From JAKAAZ01 sp963817855 (GTDB lineage Bacteria > Acidobacteriota > Terriglobia > Terriglobales > Acidobacteriaceae): a DNA stretch of 64,000 nt. The stretch lies in NCBI GenBank assembly GCA_963817855.1, contig CAWFQA010000001.1:186001-250000 (forward strand), written 5' to 3'. This document shows, piece after piece, positions 9,578 to 18,308 of the stretch. A model generated the notes under the pieces. The model did no database searches. It was not told the origin of the DNA and saw only the letters and a list, made by a program, of their open reading frames with translations. A program made the translations under genes and the position numbers. The first letter of the stretch is position 1. Each line of letters starts with the position of its first letter.

Positions 9578-11911
9578 TCAGAACGTGGTGTTCAGGCGGA
9601 GATTGAAGCTGCGGGCCGGGCCGATGGCGTTGCCGGAAAACAGTCCGCCAAAATCGATGACGTCGAGCTGGTTGCTCAGGTTTGCGCCGTCGGCCTGCAG
9701 GTTCACCGTGACGCGCTTGTTTTGGTAGAGTTCCGCCGCGGCGGTGGCATCGAACAACAGCGCCGGCCGCACCCGCCCACGGGCAAAGTTCAGACGCCCC
9801 ACCACGGCGCGGCCATATTGCGTGATCGCATCCGCTTCCGTACCGGTGTAGTCGAAAGGCAAGCCGGAGTTGTATTCTGCCCCGGCAGCAATCCAGAAGC
9901 GCGGCATCAGTTGATCGCGAAAGCGCGTTCTGACGGTGTTTCGCTGATCTTGTGTATTCGCGAAGTGTCCGGAGAGTTGGCTCGCTGCGCTGCTCGCGTC
10001 CGGGCCGAGAAAAAGACCTCCGGTGACGGGTAGCCAGACATTGCCGACCATGTAGGAATAGCTGACGAATCCGCTGAAAGTGCCGAGGCGAATCAATTCA
10101 AGCTTGCCTTCCGCGCCGTAGATAATGGCATGGTTGAACGCAATTGGATAGCTGATGCCGGTGTTCAGCAATTGGTCGTCGTCGGCGAAGTTGCTCTCGT
10201 CGCGGCGGTACACATTTGCATCGACCCGCATGCGCGCAAGGAACGCCTTCGACATGCCGCCTTCGTAATAATTTCCGCGAGAGGGCTGCACCGGAAGCCG
10301 CAGGAATTGATTGCTGAGGGCATCCACCTCGGGCGAGCTGGAAAGCAGAATGTTCTCAAACGATGGCGTTTGAAACACACGGTCGTAGGAAAAGTGCAGC
10401 ATCAGGTTGGCCGAGGGAAAATAGCGCCCGACGGAAAGCCGCGGACTGAACGCAAACTCATTCAACAGGAGTTGATAGTGGTCGTAGCGCAGACCGGCGC
10501 TGATCGTCCACTTATTGAGGCGCAGTAGATCCTCAATGAAGGCGGATTGCTCAAGATCCGGACGACTCGCGACAAAGCTGAAGGTCGGCGGAGTGTCCGG
10601 ATCAAACTGGGATGGGTCGGTGATGACGTCGTGAAAATTCTCGTCGAGAAAAATGTTGTCGGACTCGACGCCGGCTTTGACCTCCTGATTGCCGTGGTGC
10701 AGAGAATACGTGCCCTTGAAGTAGCCCTCGCGGAAGTGATTATGCTGAAAGACGATGATCGGCGTTGAAGCTGCATTGGAGGTGAGGTCGTTGGAGTTGT
10801 CGCGCACCATCCCCGCCAGCGTGGCGATGCTGTTGGCAGAAAAGGTGTGCTGATCGTGGACCGTGCCCATGGTTTCAAAGTTGTCTCCGTTCTGGCGCTG
10901 ACCTGCCTGCTGCTGCACCAGCTCATTTGGAATCTGAAACCGCGACAACTCATGGCGAAGGCCGAAGCTAAGTCGATCGGCAGCGGAAAAATCGCGTTCA
11001 TAGCGACCAGAAAAGTCGCCGGTCGTGCCAGTGTTGGTGTAATTTTCGGGAACGACGGGGTTCAAATAGTGATCGGTCATGCTGCCTGCGCCGGTGGCGC
11101 CTAAAGTATTCTTTCCGCGCAGGTATTGCAACTCCGCGTAGGCTGAGGCGGTATCGTAACTGCCGCCGGATAGCACCACCTGGCCATGCAGCCCTGGATT
11201 GGTGTCGCGAATCGTGTGCAACTCCACGACGCCGCCCATTTTGCGACCGTATTCTGCTGGAAACCCGGCGGTGTAAACGCTCATGGACGAGAGATCGTTC
11301 GCTTCGATTTCCGGGCCAAAGCTGGGTGAACGATTCTCTGTGAGTGGAATGCCGTTGATCACAAATTGCGTTTGATATTCAGATCCGCGCGGATGCAGTA
11401 CGGCATTGCCCTCGTACAGCCAGCCGGGTTGCGAATTCACCAGCGCCTGCACAGATCGACCCGGTAGCGATGCCACGCGATTTTGGATTTGTCGCGAACC
11501 GATCTGTATCACAGAGGATGGCATGTAGGGATCGATGAGCGTATCCGGCGCAGACACCTTGACGACCGTTGTAATTGGGGCGAGCCCGAGATGCAGACTG
11601 CGCTGAACCGGAATCGCGGAGTGTATGTCGGCGCTGATGGAGGCGGGCGCAAAGCCGGGTCGGTCGACCTGGGCGGAATACATGCCGAAGGGAAGTTCTT
11701 TGCAGTCGATCGCGCCCGAGGAATTTGTCGTGAGGGTGTTGCGATAATGCGTTCCCTCGCTGCTGACCGTGACAGCCACATGTGCAGCCGGTCCCGCCGC
11801 ATCGGTGACGATGACCCGGAGTTCGCCCGTATTCACCTGGGCCAGTAAACTCCAGGCCATGCCGATCGCCAGCAGGCTCAAGAGTTGGATTGCGCGAGAG
11901 AATACTGTCAT
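9578..11911 (-). CDS. TonB-dependent receptor with CarboxypepD_reg domain (receptor 1)
   Basis: A 777-residue outer-membrane receptor. A signal peptide (LLSLLAIGMAWSLLAQ) is followed by a carboxypeptidase-regulatory-like beta-sandwich (GELRVIVTDAAGPAAHVAVTV to about residue 110). The plug contains SVQALVNSQPG, FVINGIPLT and YTAGFPAEYGRKMGGVVELHT, and the rest is a 22-strand-type barrel ending in FNLRLNTTF, with the terminal Phe needed for BAM assembly. It is shorter than the roughly 1,100-residue Oar-like receptors elsewhere in the window. The ligand is unknown; in this phylum such receptors are usually linked to glycan or peptide uptake. No TonB or enzyme gene is co-directional immediately next to it. 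Confidence 0.88.
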   Translation of the reverse strand: MTVFSRAIQLLSLLAIGMAWSLLAQVNTGELRVIVTDAAGPAAHVAVTVSSEGTHYRNTLTTNSSGAIDCKELPFGMYSAQVDRPGFAPASISADIHSAIPVQRSLHLGLAPITTVVKVSAPDTLIDPYMPSSVIQIGSRQIQNRVASLPGRSVQALVNSQPGWLYEGNAVLHPRGSEYQTQFVINGIPLTENRSPSFGPEIEANDLSSMSVYTAGFPAEYGRKMGGVVELHTIRDTNPGLHGQVVLSGGSYDTASAYAELQYLRGKNTLGATGAGSMTDHYLNPVVPENYTNTGTTGDFSGRYERDFSAADRLSFGLRHELSRFQIPNELVQQQAGQRQNGDNFETMGTVHDQHTFSANSIATLAGMVRDNSNDLTSNAASTPIIVFQHNHFREGYFKGTYSLHHGNQEVKAGVESDNIFLDENFHDVITDPSQFDPDTPPTFSFVASRPDLEQSAFIEDLLRLNKWTISAGLRYDHYQLLLNEFAFSPRLSVGRYFPSANLMLHFSYDRVFQTPSFENILLSSSPEVDALSNQFLRLPVQPSRGNYYEGGMSKAFLARMRVDANVYRRDESNFADDDQLLNTGISYPIAFNHAIIYGAEGKLELIRLGTFSGFVSYSYMVGNVWLPVTGGLFLGPDASSAASQLSGHFANTQDQRNTVRTRFRDQLMPRFWIAAGAEYNSGLPFDYTGTEADAITQYGRAVVGRLNFARGRVRPALLFDATAAAELYQNKRVTVNLQADGANLSNQLDVIDFGGLFSGNAIGPARSFNLRLNTTF

Positions 11912-11977
11912 AGGAATAACGGCGGGGTTGGCAGGTTGCTTCAGTGTAGCTCCCGCTACCAGAATACGATGCGGCCA

Positions 11978-12393
11978 CTAAGGGTTTGCGGGCGGCGCAT
12001 GTTTGATGCGCCAGCGTCGAAGCGGCTCGCCGATTGCAGTGATCAGAAGAACGGCGAGCATGATGATGACACCGTCCCTTACGGTCTGCATAATTCCGAG
12101 CGCGATCGACAATGTTGTGGAAAGGGCGGCAGGTTGTGTGGCACGCCAGTAGCGTACCGAGGACAGTCAGCACTGCGGCAAGGGTGGCAGCTTACACGTG
12201 ATCCAATGGAACGCTGTGTGCGGAAACCCTCGGCGCTCTCCGGCGCCGGTCAACTACAGCGCCGCGAATGCGGCCAGAACGGCGATTAGATTTCCAACGA
12301 TGCTGTTGGCGTATGGCCGAGCCAACGCACCACCGCATGAATCACAATGAGTGCCGCTTCCAGTACGGGCGCGAGGAAAATGTCCTTTCGAGC
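11978..12393 (-). pseudogene. Decayed membrane-protein remnant
   Basis: No intact gene fits here, but the minus strand carries several hydrophobic reading pieces in different frames, as in a decayed gene. An ATG at 12393 gives MARKDIFLAPVLEAALIV. Another frame reads ANSIVGNLIAVLAAFAAL before a stop. A third gives AAVLTVLGTLLA and, after a one-base shift, STTLSIALGIMQTV then GVIIMLAVLLITAIGEPL, ending RWRIKHAPPANP at the TAG at 11978. The order of helices and the basic tail suggest the C-terminal part of a multi-pass transporter; a carbon-starvation protein is one guess, but I cannot identify it. Confidence 0.35.
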
Positions 12394-12595
12394 CATTACC
12401 GTTTCTCAGGGAGAATCGGGCGGAATCGATTTGCGAGCAAAAGAGCAAAACAAATTAGCACATTGAATGAGATGTACACATCTGCTGCCCAAGCTGCATT
12501 CAGGGCGGAAACTTTCTGTTTGCGCGGGCGATCGCATCTCCCGGCCGGGCTGGACCCAGCCCATTGCGGAGGCTTCGCGACCGCTGTTGCCATCT

Positions 12596-12618
12596 GGGCT
12601 GAAGATAATCTTCAGCCC
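12596..12618 (-). terminator. Perfect 11-bp hairpin downstream of the C45 hydrolase gene
   Basis: GGGCTGAAGAT and ATCTTCAGCCC are exact inverted copies around one central base, starting 19 bases after the stop of the gene at 12637. There is no T-run after the stem on the minus strand, so it is a poor intrinsic terminator; it may instead protect the 3' end of the mRNA. Confidence 0.4.
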
Positions 12619-12636
12619 ATCATCCAGGTCTCAGGA

Positions 12637-14127
12637 TTAATTTGCGCCGAGGTTTGGGCTGGTCGTTCTCGCTCTTGCGGCAGAAGGGGAAGCATGATCG
12701 TTCACCCGAAACATGGCCCAGGGGGTACCCTGCATGTCTCGCAGCACAGGCTTTTCCCATGCGAATTCAGGGTGCTTCGCCAGGAAGGGTCCCACCAGAA
12801 ACGGCTCGCCGCAAGGGCGATTGGTGCGCGCCATAAATGACATTTTGCTGATCATCGAACTGTCGGCCGCTTTGGCATTGCCCGCGCCTCCCGGTTCAAA
12901 AGGAGGGTCGCCCCAGATTGGAATGCCACGCGGGGAGACCTCTTCATGTCCGCACAGGGTGCGCTCAGTCGCTCCGATTTTTCCGGTGTACGCATCGAGA
13001 TGATCGGCCAGAAACTTTTGCGCAAGCGGAGCATCAATCTGGCCCTTATATTGCGCCATCAACTCTTTCCAGCGTTTGTGCCGCGCGTTGGCCGTGTTGC
13101 CGGCGTCGTCGGGATCGAAGGTGGTCTCTTCTTTGGTGAGCGTGGGATCGCTTGGAAAGTTGGATCCAACAAAGTAGCCGTTCTTGGTGCGCCAGAGGCG
13201 ATGGTTTTTCAGTCCCAATTCCAGGCGGGCGATTTCGCCGGTGTGGTTGTCGGCGATCAGCCAATCGTTCGCGTATCCGCCGTTATTTCCTTTTACCATC
13301 AGGCGTTGAAAGTCGTCGATGTTCGCCGCATACTGCATGGCCTTGCGCGCACGAACAAATTCCGGCACGCCATTGGGATCAAAACCGTGGAATCCGCTGA
13401 TGGTCGTCTCTGTGATGGCAATGCCGGCGGAGTTGATTCCGAAATCGTCGCCGCTGTCGATCTTGCCGGGCCAGCCGTCCATCAAAATGCGATAGCCGTG
13501 CTGCGGCACAATGTCATACATAATGCGCCAGCGCTCGGCTTCAAGAAAGGGGCTCCACAGGCTGTGGGCGATGACCGGCTTGTGATCGCGCGTCCAATCT
13601 CCTGTGGCGACAAAGGCGCTGCAGCGACCGCGTGGGCTTAAGCTTGCGAGGGCGGTTGGATGTTCTTTGCTTTTTAGATACGGTACGTAGTATTCGTCGG
13701 TCTCATTGAAGCCGTTCACCGCGACTACATCCCAAATGTCCATATCGGTGATGCCATTGGCCTTCAGACCGTCCGCGATGCCTTGCAGTTCCTGGCGATA
13801 CTCGGCTTCAATATGCGGCCAGTAGACATTCTTCGCGGTCGCCCGATAAAAGTCCCAGCTGCGATGGGTACTGTGCGTGTCTTCCAGCCGGATGGCATGA
13901 AAGCCATCCTCGATTTCAGGGGCCAGCAAATATCCGTTGCCGAAACCGATCTGGCGGGGCGTGCCCTGCAGATGGACATAGACCCAATTGGCGCGTTCGA
14001 AGCGGTATGCACCGTGCAAATCCGGAGGCGTGGACTGCGATTGTGCCTCGGCGATCGGAGAGTTGGCGGCGATGAGAATGAAGCCGAGCAAAACTGGAAA
14101 CAGAAATCTGCGGAAATGAAAGCGCAT
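12637..14127 (-). CDS. Secreted C45/phospholipase-B-like Ntn hydrolase
   Basis: A 496-residue protein with a signal peptide (MRFHFRRFLFPVLLGFILIA, cleavage near AEAQ). The body matches the C45 acyltransferase / phospholipase-B-like Ntn-hydrolase family. The likely nucleophile is the Cys of GRCSAFVATGDWT (about residue 168), which would become N-terminal after self-cleavage. The partner motifs IAHSLW, GINSAGIAITETT and YANDWLIADNHTGEIARLE follow in family order. Such enzymes hydrolyse amide bonds in acyl-amino acids, lactams or lipids; the substrate is unknown. It probably acts in the periplasm. It has its own transcription unit upstream of the membrane-protein remnant. Confidence 0.8.
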   Translation of the reverse strand: MRFHFRRFLFPVLLGFILIAANSPIAEAQSQSTPPDLHGAYRFERANWVYVHLQGTPRQIGFGNGYLLAPEIEDGFHAIRLEDTHSTHRSWDFYRATAKNVYWPHIEAEYRQELQGIADGLKANGITDMDIWDVVAVNGFNETDEYYVPYLKSKEHPTALASLSPRGRCSAFVATGDWTRDHKPVIAHSLWSPFLEAERWRIMYDIVPQHGYRILMDGWPGKIDSGDDFGINSAGIAITETTISGFHGFDPNGVPEFVRARKAMQYAANIDDFQRLMVKGNNGGYANDWLIADNHTGEIARLELGLKNHRLWRTKNGYFVGSNFPSDPTLTKEETTFDPDDAGNTANARHKRWKELMAQYKGQIDAPLAQKFLADHLDAYTGKIGATERTLCGHEEVSPRGIPIWGDPPFEPGGAGNAKAADSSMISKMSFMARTNRPCGEPFLVGPFLAKHPEFAWEKPVLRDMQGTPWAMFRVNDHASPSAARARTTSPNLGAN

Positions 14128-14208
14128 TCGTTAGCCCCTCCGACTCAGGCTAACGTTGAAAACTGCCCAAGGCAATCACTATTCGGAGTTTTGGCTGCTT
14201 GCAATGTT

Positions 14209-14284
14209 TGGAGCACCGGGCGGGAATCGAACCCGCGAATACTGGTTTTGCAGACCAGCGCGTTAGCCACTTCACCACCGGTGC
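14209..14284 (-). tRNA. tRNA-Cys (GCA)
   Basis: The minus strand folds into a full cloverleaf: acceptor stem GCACCGG with CCGGTGC, anticodon stem CTGGT/ACCAG around loop CTGCAAA (anticodon GCA), T-arm GCGGG-TTCGATT-CCCGC, discriminator U, and an encoded CCA at 14209-14211. It is the only Cys tRNA in view and lies among sulfur amino acid genes. Confidence 0.96.
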
Positions 14285-14297
14285 TCTTGGTTGAACC

Positions 14298-14326
14298 ATT
14301 AAAAAGCGAAAAACCCACTCGGCCAA
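14298..14326 (-). promoter_or_regulatory. Possible promoter of tRNA-Cys
   Basis: On the minus strand TTGGCC (14326-14321) and TTTAAT (14303-14298) are 17 bases apart, ending 14 bases before the tRNA. It overlaps the terminator-like hairpin at 14301-14344, so the same bases may serve to end one transcript and start the next. Confidence 0.4.
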
Positions 14327-14344
14327 TCGGCTGCGGGTGGGTTT
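14301..14344 (-). terminator. Intrinsic terminator, probably of def
   Basis: AAACCCAC (14311-14318) pairs perfectly with GTGGGTTT (14337-14344). On the minus strand the stem is followed by TTTTTCGCTTTTT, a good U-tract. It is the first such structure downstream of def, 247 bases after its stop, and lies just upstream of tRNA-Cys. The 14345-14590 gap holds no gene that I can support. Confidence 0.55.
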
Positions 14345-14590
14345 CCATGGTTCAAGCGAAATTGTCTTAGTTCAACTCGCTCCTGGGCACACCCGCGCAC
14401 AGCTGCGGCAACAGCACAGACAGCAGCGGGTTGGAGCGATGTTCAGCATGTTGCAAAAAGAAGCGACGAGCAGCTTCTTGAATTTTGAGGATAGTGCTTG
14501 CGGCAAATTGCTGTCAAATGATCACGCCATCCTTTTCAGCCGAATGCTGATGCTCGACGCGGGTTTCGCCATAGCGATCGCGCGAAACTT

Positions 14591-15157
14591 TTAGCGGTCG
14601 GGTGCGCGATTCTTCCAGTGGCGCTGGTAATTGTCCAGGGTTGAAAACGTCTGGCTCTGCATGCGATCGATGTAGATCTTCCCCTGCAAATGATCGATCT
14701 CATGCTGCAGAATGCGCGCGTACCATCCCTTGGCTTCAATCACTCGAGGCTTGCCGTGATGATCGAGGCAGGTGACACGGACCGAGCGCGACCGCGGAAC
14801 CTCCGCGATAAATCCTGGAAGGCTCAGGCAGCCTTCAAAGAAGGAAACCTGCGAGTCGGAAAGCAATTCAATCTGCGGATTGATCAGCACGTGGAAGTCC
14901 ACGGGCACGCGTTCTCTTTCCTTCAACTCGGCTTCGGTCGCGGCTTTGTGATATTCCGCGCGATCCTCAATCACCGCCACGTTCAAGGATTGGCCGATCT
15001 GCGGCGCTGCCAATCCAACTCCGGGCGCGTCGCGCAGCGTCTCTCGCATGTGATCGACCAAGTCTTTAATTTCTGGGCTGCGAATCTCTTTGGGCGTAAG
15101 CGGGCGCGGCGTTTGCCGCAATACGGGATGTCCAACAGCAACAATCTTTAGCAGCAT
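14591..15157 (-). CDS. def: Peptide deformylase
   Basis: A 188-residue enzyme that removes the formyl group from the initiator methionine of new proteins in the cytoplasm. All three metal/active-site motifs are present: GVGLAAPQ, EGCLS (metal Cys) and HEIDH (two metal His and catalytic Glu). The tail after HEIDHLQGKIYIDRM is a short basic extension. The gene is monocistronic and divergent from metB; no methionyl-tRNA formyltransferase gene lies beside it, as it often does in other bacteria. Confidence 0.95.
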   Translation of the reverse strand: MLLKIVAVGHPVLRQTPRPLTPKEIRSPEIKDLVDHMRETLRDAPGVGLAAPQIGQSLNVAVIEDRAEYHKAATEAELKERERVPVDFHVLINPQIELLSDSQVSFFEGCLSLPGFIAEVPRSRSVRVTCLDHHGKPRVIEAKGWYARILQHEIDHLQGKIYIDRMQSQTFSTLDNYQRHWKNRAPDR

Positions 15158-15283
15158 GTTTCCTGCAATTCTTGCGATCTCCAGGTCAGCGCAGCCGCCT
15201 GAATCGCGCTCTTCCTATGCTACAATTTAGCAACTTCTTTGGTGCTGGAGTTCTGCCGAGTGACTACGATTCAACCTTCTCGA

Positions 15284-15376
15284 ATGTATATGGCCATGCG
15301 TGCCCCAGGCGGTCGCAGGCCAGCTTCAGAAGTCTGAGTTATCCCGCTCAATCTTCATTCTGGCAGCCGCCTGGGG
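15284..15376 (+). promoter_or_regulatory. metB leader: Met-rich small ORF and long stem
   Basis: The 280-base gap before metB holds a 17-codon ORF at 15284-15337 whose first five residues are MYMAM. A perfect 10-bp stem can form between CCCCAGGCGG (15303-15312, inside this ORF) and CCGCCTGGGG (15367-15376). A -10-like TACAAT lies at 15221-15226 without a clear -35. No known SAM or SAH riboswitch core could be recognised. No ribosome site precedes the small ORF, so translation is uncertain. Confidence 0.3.
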
Positions 15377-15437
15377 AGTTCCCGCCACGGCCAGTTTCTC
15401 CCAGGAACCATTGCATAGCCCGAATGGAGATTGCGTT

Positions 15438-16640
15438 TTGAGCTCACCAGATTTGGACATTTCTACCGTCGCGATTCATGGCGGACGATCACTGGATTCC
15501 CACGCCAGCTCGATCCTGTTTCCTCTCTATCAGACCAGCACGTTTGTGCACGATGCGGTCGGCGTCGACAAAGGCTTCAGCTACTCGCGCGTGTCGAACC
15601 CTACCGTGGACGCGCTGGAAAAAGCAATTGGCGCGCTGGAAGGAACGCCGCCGGTGGTTTGTTTTCGCACCGGCATGGCCGCGGTGACCACCCTGTTTCT
15701 TTCCGTGCTGAAAGCCGGCGATCACGCTGTCCTGACCGATGTTGTGTATGGCGGCACCATGCGCCTGTTTCGCGAAGTTCTGGATCATCTCGGCATCAGC
15801 GCGTCCTTCGTGGACACATCCGATCCGGCCAATGTTGAAGCGGCGATCACTCCCGCAACGCGCATCGTTTTCCTGGAGACGCCGGGCAATCCGACGCTGA
15901 AGCTAAGTGATATTGCGGCAGTCGCGGAGATTACCAAGCGTCATTCGATTTTGCTGGCAGTCGATAACACATTTCTGACGCCGATTTTGCAGAACGTGCT
16001 TCAACTGGGCGCGGATATTTCTCTGTTATCGACAACGAAATATATCGACGGCCATAACGCAACCGTTGGCGGCTCACTGGCCACACAGGATGAGAAGCTG
16101 CTGGAACGATTTCGTTTGATTCGCAAGACCATCGGCACCACGCAAGCTCCGTTCGAAGCATGGCTGGTGCTGCAGGGAATGAAGACACTGCCGACGCGGT
16201 TGAAGCTGCATTGCGAGAATGCGCAGGTTATCGCGGAATGGCTGGAGAGCAATCCCGCAGTGGCGCGGGTGTATTATCCGGGGCTTCGGTCGTGTCCGCA
16301 AAAAGTTTTGGCAGAAAAACAGCAGGGCGCGGCCGGCGGCATGGTCGCTTTCGAGTTGAAAGCGGGCTACGACGCTACAATTCGCATGCTGAATCAAGTG
16401 CAGCTTTGCTCGCGCGCCGAAAGTTTGGGCGGATTGGAAACTCTGATCACGCATCCGTCTTCAACAACGCACGCCGATCTGGATCCTGAGTTGCGCCGCA
16501 ACCTTGGCATCAGCGATGGCTTGGTTCGGCTTTCTGTCGGACTGGAAGCGCCGCAGGATATCATTCGTGATCTGGAACAGGCGCTCGCAGCCGCCGGATG
16601 TAATGTTCAGGAGAAGGAGGTTGGCCATGAAAATCGCTAG
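15438..16640 (+). CDS. metB: Cystathionine gamma-synthase-like PLP enzyme
   Basis: A 400-residue Cys/Met-metabolism PLP enzyme that should join an activated homoserine with cysteine (cystathionine gamma-synthase) or with sulfide. Family marks are SRVSNPT, the cofactor ring-stacking region VVYGGT, AVDNTFLTP and the Schiff-base Lys in STTKYIDGH. The frame is open from 15300, but I choose the TTG at 15438: GGAGA lies at a proper distance, and SSPDLDISTVAIHGG starts as in relatives while the 46 residues before it do not. It overlaps the metC-like gene by 14 bases. It may alternatively be an O-acylhomoserine sulfhydrylase or cystathionine gamma-lyase; sequence alone does not settle this. Confidence 0.82.
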   Translation: MSSPDLDISTVAIHGGRSLDSHASSILFPLYQTSTFVHDAVGVDKGFSYSRVSNPTVDALEKAIGALEGTPPVVCFRTGMAAVTTLFLSVLKAGDHAVLTDVVYGGTMRLFREVLDHLGISASFVDTSDPANVEAAITPATRIVFLETPGNPTLKLSDIAAVAEITKRHSILLAVDNTFLTPILQNVLQLGADISLLSTTKYIDGHNATVGGSLATQDEKLLERFRLIRKTIGTTQAPFEAWLVLQGMKTLPTRLKLHCENAQVIAEWLESNPAVARVYYPGLRSCPQKVLAEKQQGAAGGMVAFELKAGYDATIRMLNQVQLCSRAESLGGLETLITHPSSTTHADLDPELRRNLGISDGLVRLSVGLEAPQDIIRDLEQALAAAGCNVQEKEVGHENR

Positions 16641-17769
16641 CCGCCTGGTCAGTTTCGATCCCGCACCGGGAGATCGCTTCCGCCCCATCTCCACCCCGAT
16701 TTACCAGACCGCGACTTTCGAGCAGGAATTTTCCGATCAGTTTGGCGAGTACGATTACTCCAGAAGCGGCAACCCAACCCGTACGGTGGTCGAAAAGCAG
16801 ATTGCGTCGCTCGAAAATGGAACCCACGGATATTGCTTTTCCAGTGGCATGGCCGCCATTACGACCGCGACCAAATTGCTGCAGAACGGCGAAGAAATTT
16901 TAGCCGATAACGATTTGTATGGTGGCACCTGCCGTTTGTTTACCAAAGTGCTGAAGCGTACCGGAATCTCCGCGAAATACGCGGATGCGTGCGACCTCGA
17001 AAATTTCGAGCGACAGATCACTCCCAAAACCAAAATGATCTATGTTGAGTCGCCGACCAATCCGTTGCTACGCGTGGTGGATCTGCGCAAACTGGCTGCC
17101 ATGACGCATGCGCATGGTGCGCTGCTCTGTGTGGACAACAGCAGCATGTCGCCCTACCTGCAGAACCCACTTGACCTGGGCGCGGATGTCGTACTGCATT
17201 CCGGGACCAAGTTTCTCGGTGGACACCATGACGTAACCGCCGGAAGCATTGTCGTGAAAGACAAAGCGCTTGCCGAACAGATTTATTTTGTGCAGAACGC
17301 GGAAGGCAACGCGCTCGCGCCGTTCGATTGCTACCTACTGCTGCGCGGCATGAAGACATTGAAGCTGCGACTGGATTGCCAGCAAAAAAATGCGCAGGCT
17401 ATTGCGGAGTATCTCAGTCAGCATAAAGCAATTCAAAGGGTCCGCTATCCCGGGTTGAAAAGCGATGCCGGGTATGAGCTGCATCGTTCTCAGGCACGCG
17501 GCGCGGGCGCTGTGCTCAGCTTCACGACCGGTTCCGTTGCGCTCTCAAAAGCCATTGCGGAAAACGCCAAGCTGTTCCGCATCACGGTCAGCTTTGGCAG
17601 CGTCAACTCTTCCATCAGCGTGCCGGGGAACATGTCGCACGCCAGCGTTCCCGTTGAGTTGATGTCGCAGCGCGATCTGCCGAAAGACCTGGTTCGCATT
17701 TCTGTTGGGATTGAGGACGAGGAAGATTTGCTGGCCGATCTCGATCACGCCATCCAATCGTATCGGTAA
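16627..17769 (+). CDS. metC: Cystathionine beta-lyase (plant-CBL-like)
   Basis: A 380-residue PLP lyase converting cystathionine to homocysteine, ammonia and pyruvate. The Schiff-base Lys is in HSGTKFLGGHHD. The motifs YFVQNAEGNALAPFD, CYLLLRGMKTL, TGSVALSK and SFGSVNSSIS with MSHAS closely recall plant cystathionine beta-lyase rather than Escherichia coli MetC. The frame is open further upstream, but the ATG at 16627 has a near-perfect AGGAGAAGGAGG site and starts inside the end of metB, so the two are translationally coupled. The pair gives both steps of forward transsulfuration. Confidence 0.86.
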   Translation: MKIASRLVSFDPAPGDRFRPISTPIYQTATFEQEFSDQFGEYDYSRSGNPTRTVVEKQIASLENGTHGYCFSSGMAAITTATKLLQNGEEILADNDLYGGTCRLFTKVLKRTGISAKYADACDLENFERQITPKTKMIYVESPTNPLLRVVDLRKLAAMTHAHGALLCVDNSSMSPYLQNPLDLGADVVLHSGTKFLGGHHDVTAGSIVVKDKALAEQIYFVQNAEGNALAPFDCYLLLRGMKTLKLRLDCQQKNAQAIAEYLSQHKAIQRVRYPGLKSDAGYELHRSQARGAGAVLSFTTGSVALSKAIAENAKLFRITVSFGSVNSSISVPGNMSHASVPVELMSQRDLPKDLVRISVGIEDEEDLLADLDHAIQSYR

Positions 17770-18308
17770 AGTTCCGACCGTGGCTGTGCGCGAGGAGCAA
17801 AAGCGGAACTCAGGCGGAAGCTCCTTCCGCTGCGATCGCTGGCGCTGACTGGCTTTGTCTTATTGCTGCTTATCCTGATCGCGAACGCGTTTGTTTACTC
17901 CGGCGCGTTTATAGAAATTCTGCATAAGTTTAAGTCGGAGAGGGGCTGATCCTTCCGGACTATTCTAGCCGACGATTTCCCAATTTTGACATGTCTGCTA
18001 GAACAGATATGCAACCCCAGGCGCCGACTCGTTTTCGATCCTAGCGAGAGGGCTTTCAGGCGAATTTTTTCGTCGGTAATCCTGCCGGTCGGCCGAGCGA
18101 TCGCTCTCGAACATGGCCATCGCGCACGAATAAATTCCGCGGAAAGGGACCGGTCTGTCCCGAGTGGAGATCGGTCACACCAAATCTCCAAAAGCAGGTA
18201 ATCGGGAATATCGCCTCACTCCAGCGCACATTCCTCTGTGGCGTGCATCACGGTCCAGTGCAAAAAACGGTATGCTTTCCGTATCTTTGATTTTAGAAAG
18301 GACCGGTC
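17770..18308. other. Intergenic region with an open hydrophobic frame after metC
   Basis: After the metC stop the same frame stays open for 59 codons to a TGA at 17947. It contains a convincing membrane-helix-like run (LTGFVLLLLILIANAFVY, about 17854-17907) followed by a basic tail. There is no ATG or GTG start in it, so it is not called as a gene; it may be a gene remnant. TTGACA at 17986-17991 with TATGCA 16 bases later is a possible promoter, giving a leader of nearly 290 bases before cysK. I see no riboswitch that I can name. Confidence 0.35.

Noticed and set aside
12268..12840. 190-codon plus-strand ORF in the gap before the C45 gene
   Set aside because: It overlaps the end of the C45 gene in antisense, lacks a ribosome site and is rich in Arg/His like other shadow frames.
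15172..15437. SAM or SAH riboswitch before metB
   Set aside because: I looked for the conserved cores of the common SAM and SAH classes and could not line any of them up; only the stem and small ORF are reported.
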